From positions 1 to 22,324 of IMG/VR virus record IMGVR_UViG_3300046467_001179: 22,324 nucleotides of DNA. One strand, given 5' to 3'. Each line of letters begins with the position of its first letter. Positions within the stretch are counted from its first letter, which is position 1. The notes under the pieces were generated by a model. That model worked only from the letters and a program-made list of their open reading frames with translations. It was not told where the DNA came from and did no database searches. The stretch is from a virus. The translations under genes and the position numbers were made by a program. Positions 1 to 10,300 of the stretch are shown one piece after another.

Positions 1-2801
1 GCATCTAAATCAATAACCCCGCCTGCAGAAATACAAATATCATTATAGGATGTTTTATGGGCAGAAAGCTTAACGCCATCACCACTGATCGATTCCTGAT
101 ACGCAGCAACAAAATTCTGTTTATTGTCATCACCACCAAGCTGAACGCCAAGGTCAACATTGGCTCCAACTGAAGCAAGCTGCCCGCCAGTCAAATACCC
201 TCGTCTTGTTGAAAGACTCGAATCATACCACTCTAAAGCAGTAGTGTTACTATACAAACCAAAAGCACTACTGCTAATACGAATCTTATGTAGAGAACTG
301 CCACCCATAACCATTGAATTACTATATGATGTTGGAGCTGCGGCATCTCCTAAACTAATACTTTTAGCAATCAGATTACCAGAAACATCAACAGCAAACT
401 TGCCACTCGAGATACTAATAGTTCCACCAACAATATCAGAACCAGTAATAGTACTACCAGCATTAATATCACCTGTAATATTGGCACCTGTCGCATACAA
501 CACACCGGCAGCAGTCACATGGAATGGCGAAAGTACACCACCACCAGCAAGACCAGACGATATAGCGCCGGCAGTGGTAATAATCAGAATATTACTGCCT
601 GAACCAATAGCCATACTTCCACCGGTTACTTGCAGATCGGAACAAAGCACAGAACCATCATTATAAACTTGAAATGGAGCACTACCCTGCGTAGCGTGAC
701 CAATCCACATGTCACCATCAGAGGCTACGCTGAAAAGATTATTGATAGTCATAGAGCCACCAGTGATAGTCAGGTTTGAGGCAGTAATCGCACCAGCAGA
801 TGAAACAGTGAACGCTCCAGAGTTTATATTGATGCCTGTGCTGTTCAGTCCAGTAATCTGACCACCAGTAACTGTTAGATTTGATGCAGCAACCGCGCCA
901 GCAGATGAAACAGTGAAAGCACCAGAGTTGATGTTGATACCCGTACTGTTCAACCCAGTAATCTGACCACCAGTAACTGTTAAGTTTGAGGCAGTAACCG
1001 CTCCAACATCACTGACAGTGAAAACGCCAGAGTTTATGTTAATACCCGTGCTGTCCAGTCCGGTGATCGCACCACCAGTGATAGTCAAATCAGAAGCAGT
1101 AACAGCGCCATCTTTATCAACCCTAAATGGGGCACTGCCCTGCGTTGCATGACCAACCCACATGTCGCCATCATTTTCAACCTTGAAAATGTCATTCCCA
1201 GACCCAATTGCAATCGAACCTGCCAGCACCACACTAGCTGATAGTGTTCCAGTGAACGTACCGCCACCATCAATCAACAGGTTGCTGCCATCCCACTGCA
1301 ACGCTCCACTAGCACCACCAAGATAAAACTTGCCATCAGGCTTAATCCAGGCACCAGTAGTGCTGGGACCAAGCACCAAACCATTAGTAGGATCTAACCA
1401 CACACCACTATTAGCGTTATCGTGAGCAGTTTTAGCCCCCATACGCAAATACGGTATAGAACTAGCACCGCCACCACCACTATTGAGATGCACAGCGTTA
1501 GCAGCAGAAGGTATGCTCTGAATTATGTCAGAAGCTATCACCCAACCATTAGTACCACCCAGCCTACCAGTATTAGCAACAACAACACCCCGAACAGTGA
1601 CCTCACTAAACTCAGCATTACCATCACCCTCAATCCTCCAACCCGCAGAACCAGATACAAAATCTGGACTCTGAATATAACGAGAAGCGTTAATCGTAAT
1701 CGAATTTAACTCGTCACCAGTAATAGTAGCGCTCTCGATCTCCGTAGCAGTAATAGTACCTGCAAAGATTTCATTGGCAGTAATCGTATTAGCCTGAACA
1801 TCGACCCCTGCGTCAATCTCCAACACATTAATAGCAGACGCAGCAGAAGCTGTTGTAGTACCAGCACCACTAGAACCGCCATCAGCAGTATTCTTATAAT
1901 AAACCCAAGCAGAAGCCGTACCCGAACTATTGATAGCACGAACACGCAGATAATAATCGATTTTTGAGCCGCCGGCACTAGCACGTACATCAAGATTGTT
2001 AACAAGGAAGTAAGTACTCTTAGACTTACCTGAAGCCTTCAAATTGGCAGAAGTATCAAAGCTTGTTTTATTTATAGAAACCTGATATTCGTACTTGCCA
2101 CGCAACTCCTTGACGTCAAACTCAGTATTGTCATCCAGGTAAATAAACATGCCCTTAAATGCAGCTTTTACACCTTCATCAAAAGCAGCATAGTCATCAT
2201 TGAACGTAGTATTCGCAGGAGGCGTACTGTTAACAGCAGGAGCAATGCCAGCACTAGTCGCAGGTACACTATGCACACCCACCGGACTAATAGCGTAAAC
2301 TACTACTTTGTAGTATATGTTTCCGCCATCCCCCGCATTGTTGTCTATTCTCTCAAATCGGTGAGACAATGCTGTAGTTTCGTGAGAGCGTGTAATGACG
2401 TATGTGCCATTAATGCCTGTTTCACTTTTATGTAATTCCACAACATATATATTAATAGAATCGTTAGTACTACCGACCCATGAAGTATCAATAAAAATAT
2501 TACCATCAGAAGTAGTAGAAGCTGAAGATGAGGCTGTGAGACTTGTTACGGTTGAAGGTGCTGACCCGTCAATACGAATTGTACCCTCAGCAAAACCAAC
2601 TTGAAGTATATTGGGACTAAGAGTTGAGTTATTGACAGTACCCATGATGATGTCTCTCAACTGTCCAATATCTATAATGTCTAAGACATTATATGCACTA
2701 AAATCAATCTGAGTAGAATTGGCACCATCGTGATTATGACCAGCAATATCGTAAAACGATACCTGTGACTCAGATATGCCTTCGCCCTCTTCTAATGGCA
2801 T
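1..2801 (-). CDS. Tail fibre / receptor-binding protein, 3' end beyond the window
   Basis: The frame starts at ATG 2801 (MPLEEGEGISES) and was read codon by codon over its distal third, and through the remaining segments, without meeting a stop before base 1. At least 933 residues are therefore present and the C-terminus is missing. Residues about 70-180 and 195-305 look like two fibronectin-III-like domains (SAPSTVTSLTA at the first boundary). Next comes a phage-fibre stretch of short beta repeats (ANEIFAGTITATEIESATIT), then a GWRIEGDGNAEFSEVTVRG motif typical of siphophage tail fibres and J-like proteins. The distal part is built from 35-residue repeats and glycine/serine-rich beta-helix-like segments. 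The start overlaps the hub stop (TAATG) and has a GGGAGG ribosome site. As the last tail gene of the cluster it probably binds the host surface. The fibre role is well supported; the ligand is unknown. Confidence 0.85.
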   Translation of the reverse strand, partial: MPLEEGEGISESQVSFYDIAGHNHDGANSTQIDFSAYNVLDIIDIGQLRDIIMGTVNNSTLSPNILQVGFAEGTIRIDGSAPSTVTSLTASSSASTTSDGNIFIDTSWVGSTNDSINIYVVELHKSETGINGTYVITRSHETTALSHRFERIDNNAGDGGNIYYKVVVYAISPVGVHSVPATSAGIAPAVNSTPPANTTFNDDYAAFDEGVKAAFKGMFIYLDDNTEFDVKELRGKYEYQVSINKTSFDTSANLKASGKSKSTYFLVNNLDVRASAGGSKIDYYLRVRAINSSGTASAWVYYKNTADGGSSGAGTTTASAASAINVLEIDAGVDVQANTITANEIFAGTITATEIESATITGDELNSITINASRYIQSPDFVSGSAGWRIEGDGNAEFSEVTVRGVVVANTGRLGGTNGWVIASDIIQSIPSAANAVHLNSGGGGASSIPYLRMGAKTAHDNANSGVWLDPTNGLVLGPSTTGAWIKPDGKFYLGGASGALQWDGSNLLIDGGGTFTGTLSASVVLAGSIAIGSGNDIFKVENDGDMWVGHATQGSAPFRVDKDGAVTASDLTITGGAITGLDSTGININSGVFTVSDVGAVTASNLTVTGGQITGLNSTGININSGAFTVSSAGAVAASNLTVTGGQITGLNSTGININSGAFTVSSAGAITASNLTITGGSMTINNLFSVASDGDMWIGHATQGSAPFQVYNDGSVLCSDLQVTGGSMAIGSGSNILIITTAGAISSGLAGGGVLSPFHVTAAGVLYATGANITGDINAGSTITGSDIVGGTISISSGKFAVDVSGNLIAKSISLGDAAAPTSYSNSMVMGGSSLHKIRISSSAFGLYSNTTALEWYDSSLSTRRGYLTGGQLASVGANVDLGVQLGGDDNKQNFVAAYQESISGDGVKLSAHKTSYNDICISAGGVIDLD
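757..1108 (-). repeat. 105-bp in-frame tandem repeat in the tail fibre gene
   Basis: Plus-strand copies of CCACCAGT begin at 757, 862, 967 and 1072, exactly 105 bases (35 codons) apart. The flanking sequence is closely similar in the first three units and breaks down within the fourth. Each unit encodes a variant of LTVTGGQITGLNSTGININ followed by SGxFTVSxxGAVTAS. A second module (DGDMW[VI]GHATQGSAPF) occurs on either side of the array, near 670-740 and 1120-1190. This is a repeated beta-rich shaft structure. Confidence 0.9.
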
Positions 2802-5800
2802 TACGCTGCCTCCCTCAAAGTCAATGTTTGACTTATTCCACCGTCAAACGCTGTATCAATCTGAATCACCCAATACTCCTTATTGGATATGCTCAGATTA
2901 TCAAATGTACCTATCTTAATTCTATCACCTAATTGCAATTGTGGCAGACCAGCCGCTCTGATTTGCAAAACCATTACAACATCTTGAAACTTATTCCGAA
3001 TAAACTCCGCTATCGTACTTGCCCAAGTTGCCGATGTGATAAACTTATTGGCAATCTCAATGGACTTAATGCCATACTTTTTAATACTAGGATGATTGGA
3101 AGCAGACTGCTCAACTATCTGCTCCGCATTGCTCTGCACATTGATTGGCACACCTGAGATAGAAGCAAAATACTGCAACCCTAACATTTCATTCTTACCT
3201 TCAACATAAACCAAATCACCAATAGTATTACTAGTACTGGCACTTAACACCAACTCAGCCCCAAACGGTGTTGGCTCCCAAACATCAACATTCACAAGAG
3301 CAGGTTCTTCAAAATCAATAGCTACAATGAACGGATAATACACATCCACAGAAGGAGCCTGAGCATACTTAACTGTGAAATACTTAGTCTCTCTCACTTT
3401 TGTGGTGACACTATCCACTACTGCAGTATGGGCAGCGGCAGCAGTACCAAACATACCCCTTGTTAAACCTTCAAAAGTATAAGTAGTTCTACTAGTGTAC
3501 TGTATTATTTCATCATCCACCTTAACGTATCCAGACCGATACCAAGGATAATCGCCTTCGGTCGTAGTAACCGACATAGAAGTTTGAGAATTGGTCATAT
3601 TGCCAGTCAAACCAGCAATCACCAATGTAGTAGGACTAGGCGCTCTCCAAATACCCTGCCTTGTAGCTGCCTTTAATGTAGGATTAGTGACCCTAACAGT
3701 AACCTTGTTAGCTTGTAAATCAATAGGTGTGCTACCAGAAACAATAAAAGAGTCATCAGAAATAGTTTGCTGAACTAAAGCATGCTGATCAATGAATGAC
3801 TCATAGAATCTATTATAATGATGATAATTAAACTTATTATTTTCATCAAAATAGAACATGCCCAAATCTGCCGTAGATATTTCTTGCATCAAATTGAATA
3901 CATCTGTTGAGTTCCCCCATAGATAATCATACACAGGAATCTCTTTCATATTTATTACATAATAATTTTCCAACACTTCCGCCGACGACAACGCATTGTT
4001 GTACATCACCAATTCATCGAACTTCCCATCAAAATAATAACTTACAGAAGAACCAGAAGAAGAATCTGTTGACTTCGCCACCAAGAAATTCTGACTCGCC
4101 CACGATGCATGACCACTACCAGTAGCAGAAGCCTTCAACACTCCATTCACATAATATTTCAATGTCGTGCCATCATACGTAGCTACAATATGAGTCCATA
4201 ATGAAGTACCAAAAGTAGTATTATCGGAATTAGTAGCAGTTAACGTTTGCGAACCATCTCGCAAATACACACCATTCGCTGAGGAAGTATAAAACAGTCC
4301 GATGCCCTTAGTTGCGCTATGTGCATCATCAATATTACCGGCATACACCCCCTTGCCGCCAATAGCTGCATCAAACTGAGCCAAAACCTCAACACTGTAT
4401 TCTCCAGTATAAATATCCGCTGTAGACAATGCAGCATTATACGACTCATCATAGGGAATAGTTACATGCTGATTGTGATCATTGCTCGTACTATCAAACA
4501 ATGTGGACTTGCTTTCAGAATCAGAAGTCATACCCGAAGTTTGACTTAAACTAGCTGGAGAAATGTCGTCCTGATACACACCGTGATTGTAATGATCTAA
4601 CCCATATGATGAACTGTATGTATCCCGCCTACCGATTGCATCCTGGGCAACAGCCAAATAACAACTCGAGGATGCAACATCTGACCAAGAAGAACCACCA
4701 TTTGTTGAATATTCCCAAAATAATTTCTGTGTTCCATACCAATGAAAATAATCTATTTTAATACGATATGCCGCTCCACTACGCAAAGCTCCAACATCTG
4801 CTGTTATATACTCATTGACATTATAGGGGACATCTACATTTCCCCAGCGATCCATGATAAGAGTATCATTCATGTACATCCTAACGCCTGCATTCTGAGT
4901 CGTAAGCCTAAACATAAAATCACCACTCGTTGGTGCAATAAAGAAAGTATAAAATCTAGCATTAAGATAATACGGAGACCCACCACTAGTCTGAGCACTC
5001 GTAAACACATCCGATACACCATTATTTAGCCCATTCAAATTTAATGCATCCTGATTGGAACTTACAACCTCTCTTGTGGTGGGCGCTGCTGCAGTATTAA
5101 TTGTCCTTATCGTATCACGCAAAGCGTTATACTCTAAACTGATATCCTCTGTGGGCGTCCACCTATCCTGACTCTTATTCCACCAATTAGCCCAAACACC
5201 AACTTCTGCAACATTAGTATTTGACGACTCATCAAAAGGATTACCGTCTTTAAACTGGAGATGCACCAACCCGCCCTTATCAATAGCTTCTTGATGGAAT
5301 TTTTTAAGATAGTCAATATCAGCCCTAGGGAAATTGGTACGCAAAGCCAGATCAGATACTGCTCGACCAGCTAGAGTATCCGATAATAAAAATCCATCAT
5401 CAATTTGAAGCTCACTTAAAAACTTTGTATAATCACGGCACTGAGCAGTTACAACCATGCCAGACGACACATTCCAATTATCTACCCAAAATGTTCCAGC
5501 AGGCACATATTCATATATGTTATTAGCATCATCAACTAACACACCATATTCAACAGTCAATTTAACGTCTTTACGCATATATGGACCGTATCCAGATGTT
5601 GAAAAGGGACTAAACTTACCAGAAGTATTATCTAACGACAAAGATGCAGTATTAGACGCCGTAGCGCCAATAGGCAACGAACTGTTATGCAAGGTATGAA
5701 CTTTACTTGTATTTACATTAATAATATATGAAGACATATCTTCTCTGTATATTGGAGAAACCTCATTAAAACGAGCATAGTCTCCTTTATTCCTAGTTGC

Positions 5801-6424
5801 CAATGCTGTAACCCTAACCCCAATCAAATTTAAATAATTACCATTATCAATAGCCGATTCATAACTATATGATCCAGATGGAATACTTGCCGACGCAGCA
5901 TGCGTTATCCACGACGATTCACCAAACTTTTTATATTCAACTTTAATACTACTAACCTGTCCATAGTATTCAGAAGTGTTAACCTTTATATGGCTTACTC
6001 TAGCTGCCCCGAAGTCAAGATCAACATAAGGATCAGTAGTGAATGTTCCGTCAACAGAACTAGATACAGTTCCGCTCCACCAACCAAACTCGTACTTTGA
6101 ATCCTCTTCATTAGGCATAGCCGACCAATTGCCATCTGCCCTGATAACCTGCCCATTGACGTCCAGAGCGCCTGCGACGCCCCACAGGGACGCTTGCCTA
6201 TCCCAGCCGTTCGCTGCCTGAGAGGGGCCAAAATAGGCGCCTACGGAGCCCTTAGCGGCGCTTGCGTGGGCATCATTTGTCGTGACAGAAACGGTCTGAA
6301 TCTCGCTCCCAACCGTCTTTTCCAGATGCCTACTGTCCGACCAATCAACCATAACTCTAGTTCTATTAGTTGATACAGAACTGTTTATTGCATCAGTAAA
6401 CTTTGTTGATGGTGCAGTAATCAT
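2801..6424 (-). CDS. Tail hub / tip protein with discoidin-, PA14- and LamG-like modules
   Basis: This 1207-aa protein combines tail-hub sequence with inserted carbohydrate-binding modules. Residues 1-60 and about 230-440 look like a phage hub (YIINVNTSKVHTLHNSSLP, CRDYTKFLSEL). Residues about 75-228 resemble an F5/8 type C (discoidin) domain, including YVDLDFGAARVSHIKV. Residues about 485-590 match PA14 (FIAPTSGDFMFRL, MYMNDTLIMDRW). Residues about 640-822 match a LamG/concanavalin fold (WTHIVATYDGTTLKYYVNG and FDGKFDELVMYNNALSSAEV). The C-terminal part carries the tail-protein motif YVKVDDEIIQYT...GLTRGMFGT. It starts at ATG 6424, overlapping the previous stop by 4 nt, and sits between distal-tail-like proteins and the fibre. 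It probably forms the tail tip and touches cell-surface glycans. Domain calls are by eye; ligands are unknown. Confidence 0.8.
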   Translation of the reverse strand: MITAPSTKFTDAINSSVSTNRTRVMVDWSDSRHLEKTVGSEIQTVSVTTNDAHASAAKGSVGAYFGPSQAANGWDRQASLWGVAGALDVNGQVIRADGNWSAMPNEEDSKYEFGWWSGTVSSSVDGTFTTDPYVDLDFGAARVSHIKVNTSEYYGQVSSIKVEYKKFGESSWITHAASASIPSGSYSYESAIDNGNYLNLIGVRVTALATRNKGDYARFNEVSPIYREDMSSYIINVNTSKVHTLHNSSLPIGATASNTASLSLDNTSGKFSPFSTSGYGPYMRKDVKLTVEYGVLVDDANNIYEYVPAGTFWVDNWNVSSGMVVTAQCRDYTKFLSELQIDDGFLLSDTLAGRAVSDLALRTNFPRADIDYLKKFHQEAIDKGGLVHLQFKDGNPFDESSNTNVAEVGVWANWWNKSQDRWTPTEDISLEYNALRDTIRTINTAAAPTTREVVSSNQDALNLNGLNNGVSDVFTSAQTSGGSPYYLNARFYTFFIAPTSGDFMFRLTTQNAGVRMYMNDTLIMDRWGNVDVPYNVNEYITADVGALRSGAAYRIKIDYFHWYGTQKLFWEYSTNGGSSWSDVASSSCYLAVAQDAIGRRDTYSSSYGLDHYNHGVYQDDISPASLSQTSGMTSDSESKSTLFDSTSNDHNQHVTIPYDESYNAALSTADIYTGEYSVEVLAQFDAAIGGKGVYAGNIDDAHSATKGIGLFYTSSANGVYLRDGSQTLTATNSDNTTFGTSLWTHIVATYDGTTLKYYVNGVLKASATGSGHASWASQNFLVAKSTDSSSGSSVSYYFDGKFDELVMYNNALSSAEVLENYYVINMKEIPVYDYLWGNSTDVFNLMQEISTADLGMFYFDENNKFNYHHYNRFYESFIDQHALVQQTISDDSFIVSGSTPIDLQANKVTVRVTNPTLKAATRQGIWRAPSPTTLVIAGLTGNMTNSQTSMSVTTTEGDYPWYRSGYVKVDDEIIQYTSRTTYTFEGLTRGMFGTAAAAHTAVVDSVTTKVRETKYFTVKYAQAPSVDVYYPFIVAIDFEEPALVNVDVWEPTPFGAELVLSASTSNTIGDLVYVEGKNEMLGLQYFASISGVPINVQSNAEQIVEQSASNHPSIKKYGIKSIEIANKFITSATWASTIAEFIRNKFQDVVMVLQIRAAGLPQLQLGDRIKIGTFDNLSISNKEYWVIQIDTAFDGGISQTLTLREAA

Positions 6425-6894
6425 AACTCTTCAAACTCCATAGACACATTATACAACACACCACCAGAAAAATTGCGGCGCATTATCAAAGATTCTTGAT
6501 ACGAATTAACAAAAACATTATATTGTGTATACCCAGTACCATCATTCTTTTTAATATATAAACGTATAGCATTAGTAGAATTAGATAGAGATTTTAAATA
6601 GATCCGCCCTTTACGACCATCAAATGTATCACTTGAATCATCTGGAAGCATCTTCCAGCTCATCGACACCTTTACTTTAGCAAGATTGCGAGGATACCAA
6701 TTGTTTCCCCGACCCCTGGATGTACGAACAGACCTGACGTTTTTTTGCTGCAGTGTTAACGAGGTCTGTCTGCCATGATCAGTTAATGGATCATTATTAA
6801 TCATCATGTACGGCCTATCAGCCCAAGAGCTATAAATAGCTAAACTAGCTGTTCCAGTACCAGTCAGAGCGGCGGATCCAGTCACCGTAGGCAT
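6421..6894 (-). CDS. Distal-tail-like protein, paralogue of its upstream neighbour
   Basis: This 157-aa protein has no catalytic motif. Its last two thirds align with the preceding 166-aa protein: VSMSWKMLPDD...TFDG...IYLKSL here against LSFKYLPSF...TVDG...YMYSLF there, and YQESLIMRRNF...LYNVSMEFEEL against YSEILLRRDEF...YYDVSIELEGL. The position between tape measure and hub, the size and the beta-rich sequence suit a distal tail or tail-tube-like protein. The start overlaps the upstream stop (TAATG) behind a GAGGGG ribosome site, and the stop overlaps the hub start. The N-terminal 50 residues are Thr/Ala/Ser-rich and not shared. Exact role is inferred from context only. Confidence 0.6.
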   Translation of the reverse strand: MPTVTGSAALTGTGTASLAIYSSWADRPYMMINNDPLTDHGRQTSLTLQQKNVRSVRTSRGRGNNWYPRNLAKVKVSMSWKMLPDDSSDTFDGRKGRIYLKSLSNSTNAIRLYIKKNDGTGYTQYNVFVNSYQESLIMRRNFSGGVLYNVSMEFEEL

Positions 6895-7394
6895 TACAGC
6901 CCCTCAAGTTCAATAGATACATCATAATAGTAGCAACGATTAAATTCATCTCGTCGCAACAAGATTTCACTGTAACTCATAATACGAGCTAATGTAGTCT
7001 TATAATCAAAATCAGATTGACTTGCTGTATAATCAGGGAGATACTCTATTAAAACATTTTTATCTAAAGCAAATAGAGAATACATATAATCCCTTGCCTC
7101 ATAGCCATCAACAGTCATGCTAGCAAAACTAGGTAGATATTTAAACGACAAAGAATACTTTTCCGGCACTCCAATACGATACCTTTTACTATTGCCAGAA
7201 GCTAAAGTAACCGTTTTGCCAATAATGTTTGAACCCATCTCAAAAGTTCTATTTTGAGCCGTCAACTCTCTACCATTGATTTTAAAAAAAGATTTTACAA
7301 CCTGCTTAGATCCACCAGCAGCTTTAAACTTGCTATCTATAGCATTAACAGAAGCATTAGCATAAATACTTGAACTTGCCATTAGCACAGCCAT
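6894..7394 (-). CDS. Distal-tail-like protein
   Basis: This 166-aa protein follows the tape measure directly, sharing its stop in a TAATG overlap. A purine-rich GAGGTAGGG acts as ribosome site. ATG at 7394 is favoured; a second ATG four codons in (MASSSIY) is possible. The sequence is beta-rich with a central LSFKYLPSF...TVDG segment and a C-terminal YYYDVSIELEGL, both shared with the next gene. In siphophages this slot usually holds the distal tail protein that joins the tube to the hub, often with a tail-tube-like fold. That assignment is from position and length, not a recognised signature. Confidence 0.6.
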   Translation of the reverse strand: MAVLMASSSIYANASVNAIDSKFKAAGGSKQVVKSFFKINGRELTAQNRTFEMGSNIIGKTVTLASGNSKRYRIGVPEKYSLSFKYLPSFASMTVDGYEARDYMYSLFALDKNVLIEYLPDYTASQSDFDYKTTLARIMSYSEILLRRDEFNRCYYYDVSIELEGL

Positions 7395-10300
7395 TATACC
7401 CTACCTCGCCTGTTATTATCAGCCATAGAACTTATCTTCCTAGATTCGAGACCTCTAGAACGCTCATTCTTGGGAGCAACATTAACGTTGTATTCTCCCA
7501 TCATACCCTCAAACCACTCAGGTTCACCAATGAAGTTCTCAACAAAAATATTAGTACCTGAACCGCCACCACCTTGATAGTTCTTAGTATGATTCATGCC
7601 CTCCAACTTGGACAAGCCAATATTCTGGACAGCCTTGGCGCTCATAACGTATTCACCACCATGAGCCATGACAGGTACCATAGACGACTGGAACCCGCCC
7701 AAATACTTGCCATACTGAGCCTTGACTACACCACCATTATACTTACCAAACATGCCACTAAGACTAGACATCCAGCTAGCATCCCAATAGGCACCACCGA
7801 TTCCAGACGCAGCGGAAGCCACACCACTTCCGAAACTTTTTGCACTATCAATAGGGCTAGATAACCAGCTAGCATCCCAAACAGCACCTGCCGCAGATGC
7901 AGCTGCAGACCCAACATGGCTACCTATATCTCTCCCAACTTCTACAAAGTCCCAATCTCCCGTGTCCGCCCATGGCTTACCGCCAGTAAAACTTCCTATA
8001 TGCTTATTAGTCCAGCCCTCTTCACGATCCCTCTCCGAATCGGTCAAAGCTGTAGATAAATTGACTGTAGGCTTATCAGTCCAACCCCACTCACGATCCT
8101 TCTCCGAATCACTCAAAGATATACCGGGTATGAAACTGCTCGCAGATGGCGTAGCCCAACCAGACCCCTGAAATCCTTGGGCTTGACTAGTCACTCCTAT
8201 ACCAGCACCAGTGTCCAAATTAGTGAAGTCTCTTCTCACTCCTACACCTGCACCTATACCAGCACCAGTGTCCAAATTAGTGAAGTCTCTTCTTCCCTGA
8301 AGGCCGCCTGCACTACTGCCGCCAAACCAACCTCCACCCCCGGCCCCGCCTCGGCTTCCAGGACCCATCCCTAGAGGACTCGGGTCTACACTAGAGACAG
8401 CAGTATTAATCCTATCCACAGAAGCCTCAACACCATCAGCCATAGAGTCCACAGCCTCAATAGCACCATCCTTCAACAACGCCAATTCTGCCACCAAAGG
8501 TAGAATTGTATTAAGAAGCTTCTCCCTGCCGTTTGCCCAAGAAAAAGCGATAATCTCCCAATTGAGATCATCAATCCACGCCTGTTCAACCTCATCAAAC
8601 ATGCGGGTCATCTCACCAGCAGCATCAGCATGGAAGGTTTCAAAAGTCCCTAACCATCCATCCACCTGCCTCTGCACTATAGGACCAACATTAGTTACCT
8701 TCTCATCAATGACACCAGCATCGTCAAACAGTTCCGCAAACTTGCCACGCAACTCGCCATCAACAATTTGAGCAAAGTCTTCAATACTCTTAGCGCTAGC
8801 AGCCTCAGGACCAAAGACACGAGCCATGCCAGTAGTCAGGTACCCATTTACATCATCAACATACTGCTGCCACTCTGCAGCATTCTGAGGTAGACGTTCC
8901 TGAAGATCTGCAAGATGATCGCTAAGAATATCCTTTTCAATTTTCAACAACTCAGCGGCATGCGCTTTAGCTTCCTGAATTTCTTTTATCGCTGCTTTGC
9001 GCTTCAGATCTAACAGATAGTCGGCCCGATTAGTATCAATCTTGCTGACATCCGTCTCTCCCTTAGCAGTAGACATACTAAACTTAACAGCAAGATTACG
9101 AGCATCCTCAATTCTGCCTTCATATATTGCCAAAGCTCTATTGCGAATAAAGTTTTCCTTATCCAAAGACATACGGGCAAGCAATTCTCTACGAGCACTT
9201 TCATACTCAACTGTTTTAGTTAATTCTTTCTCAGCTTTAATCGTATCATTGATAACTGAGATGCGCGTATCATACGCCGCCAGATATACCTTTCCATAAG
9301 CCTCAAATGCTTTCATGGCACTATCAGCTATCTTCTTCATTTCCTTCTGGAACTTGCTCTTAACCTTAGTTACCCACTCTCCCTGAATCTTTCTAAGTTC
9401 CTTCGCTAATGTCTGCGCAGCCTCAGTAGCACCCGCTGCCGCAGCATTCTCATAAACATCTGCCACTTCGTCCTCTGCGTCTTTTGCGCCTTCAATGTGG
9501 GCATCAGTAAGTTGCCCTGCAAAATCAGCACCATCAACAACACCCAGCAGAGCATCCCTAGTGGTTCGCGCCAAATCCCAACCAACAACCGTTGTAAGAG
9601 AGTCCGTAACTGCTTGTAAACCATTATCGAAGCCTTCCGCTATGGCTTCACCTGCCTCTTTTAGCGAATCGCCCTGAATCCAATCATTTACATTCTCTCT
9701 ACCGCTTTGAATAACATCAAACATATCGTCAGCATCTGTTCTCATATCCTTCAACTGATCTTCAATGTTGAAATCGAAATCCCAACCAAGCAATCCACCA
9801 GTCGCCCAATTGAGAGCACCACCAAGATCATTGATGCCGGAAAGCATACCATTAATAACAGGCGTTAACTTATCACCCAACCACAAGAATGCCTTAACAG
9901 TCTCTCTAACAACAAATATAACAACCTCAAGAAGCTTATCAAGGGCACCCATTGCAACTTGCAATACCGGAACAATAACAGTATTGACCACCCAAAAGAA
10001 CGGTGTGGCTAGGAACTGTACAACCTTGATTATGCCTGTAACAATAATCAGAACAGTATCCAACAGATACTCCAAAATCTTAACGATCCAATAAACAACC
10101 TGAATAACGACCTTAGCGATGGCCCGCCAATTGTCAGCCAACCAACTAAGTACAAAACCAATACCCTTAGCAACATAACTAATTACAGTCAATACACCCC
10201 TGATAATTGGTGGAAGAATAGTTAAGAATACCTTTCTGAAAATCCTGGAGAACCACAACGCAACGTTAGCAAGGCCTTGCAGCACACTCGCAACGCCACT

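Noticed and set aside
160-666. 168-aa plus-strand open frame
   Set aside because: It lies opposite the tail fibre, whose minus frame is open throughout and has repeats and motifs; the plus frame is low-complexity Pro/Ile/Leu with no ribosome site.
757-1108. Regular repeats that might suggest a CRISPR array
   Set aside because: Units are 105 bp, in frame, diverged between copies and lack unique spacers.
1-6424. Diversity-generating retroelement acting on the fibre or hub
   Set aside because: No reverse transcriptase or template/variable repeat pair was seen in the window.
7385-7400. GGTATAAT at the tape measure end, like a -10 box
   Set aside because: It arises from the overlap of a Val codon, the TAA stop and the next ATG; no -35, and the position is fixed by coding.
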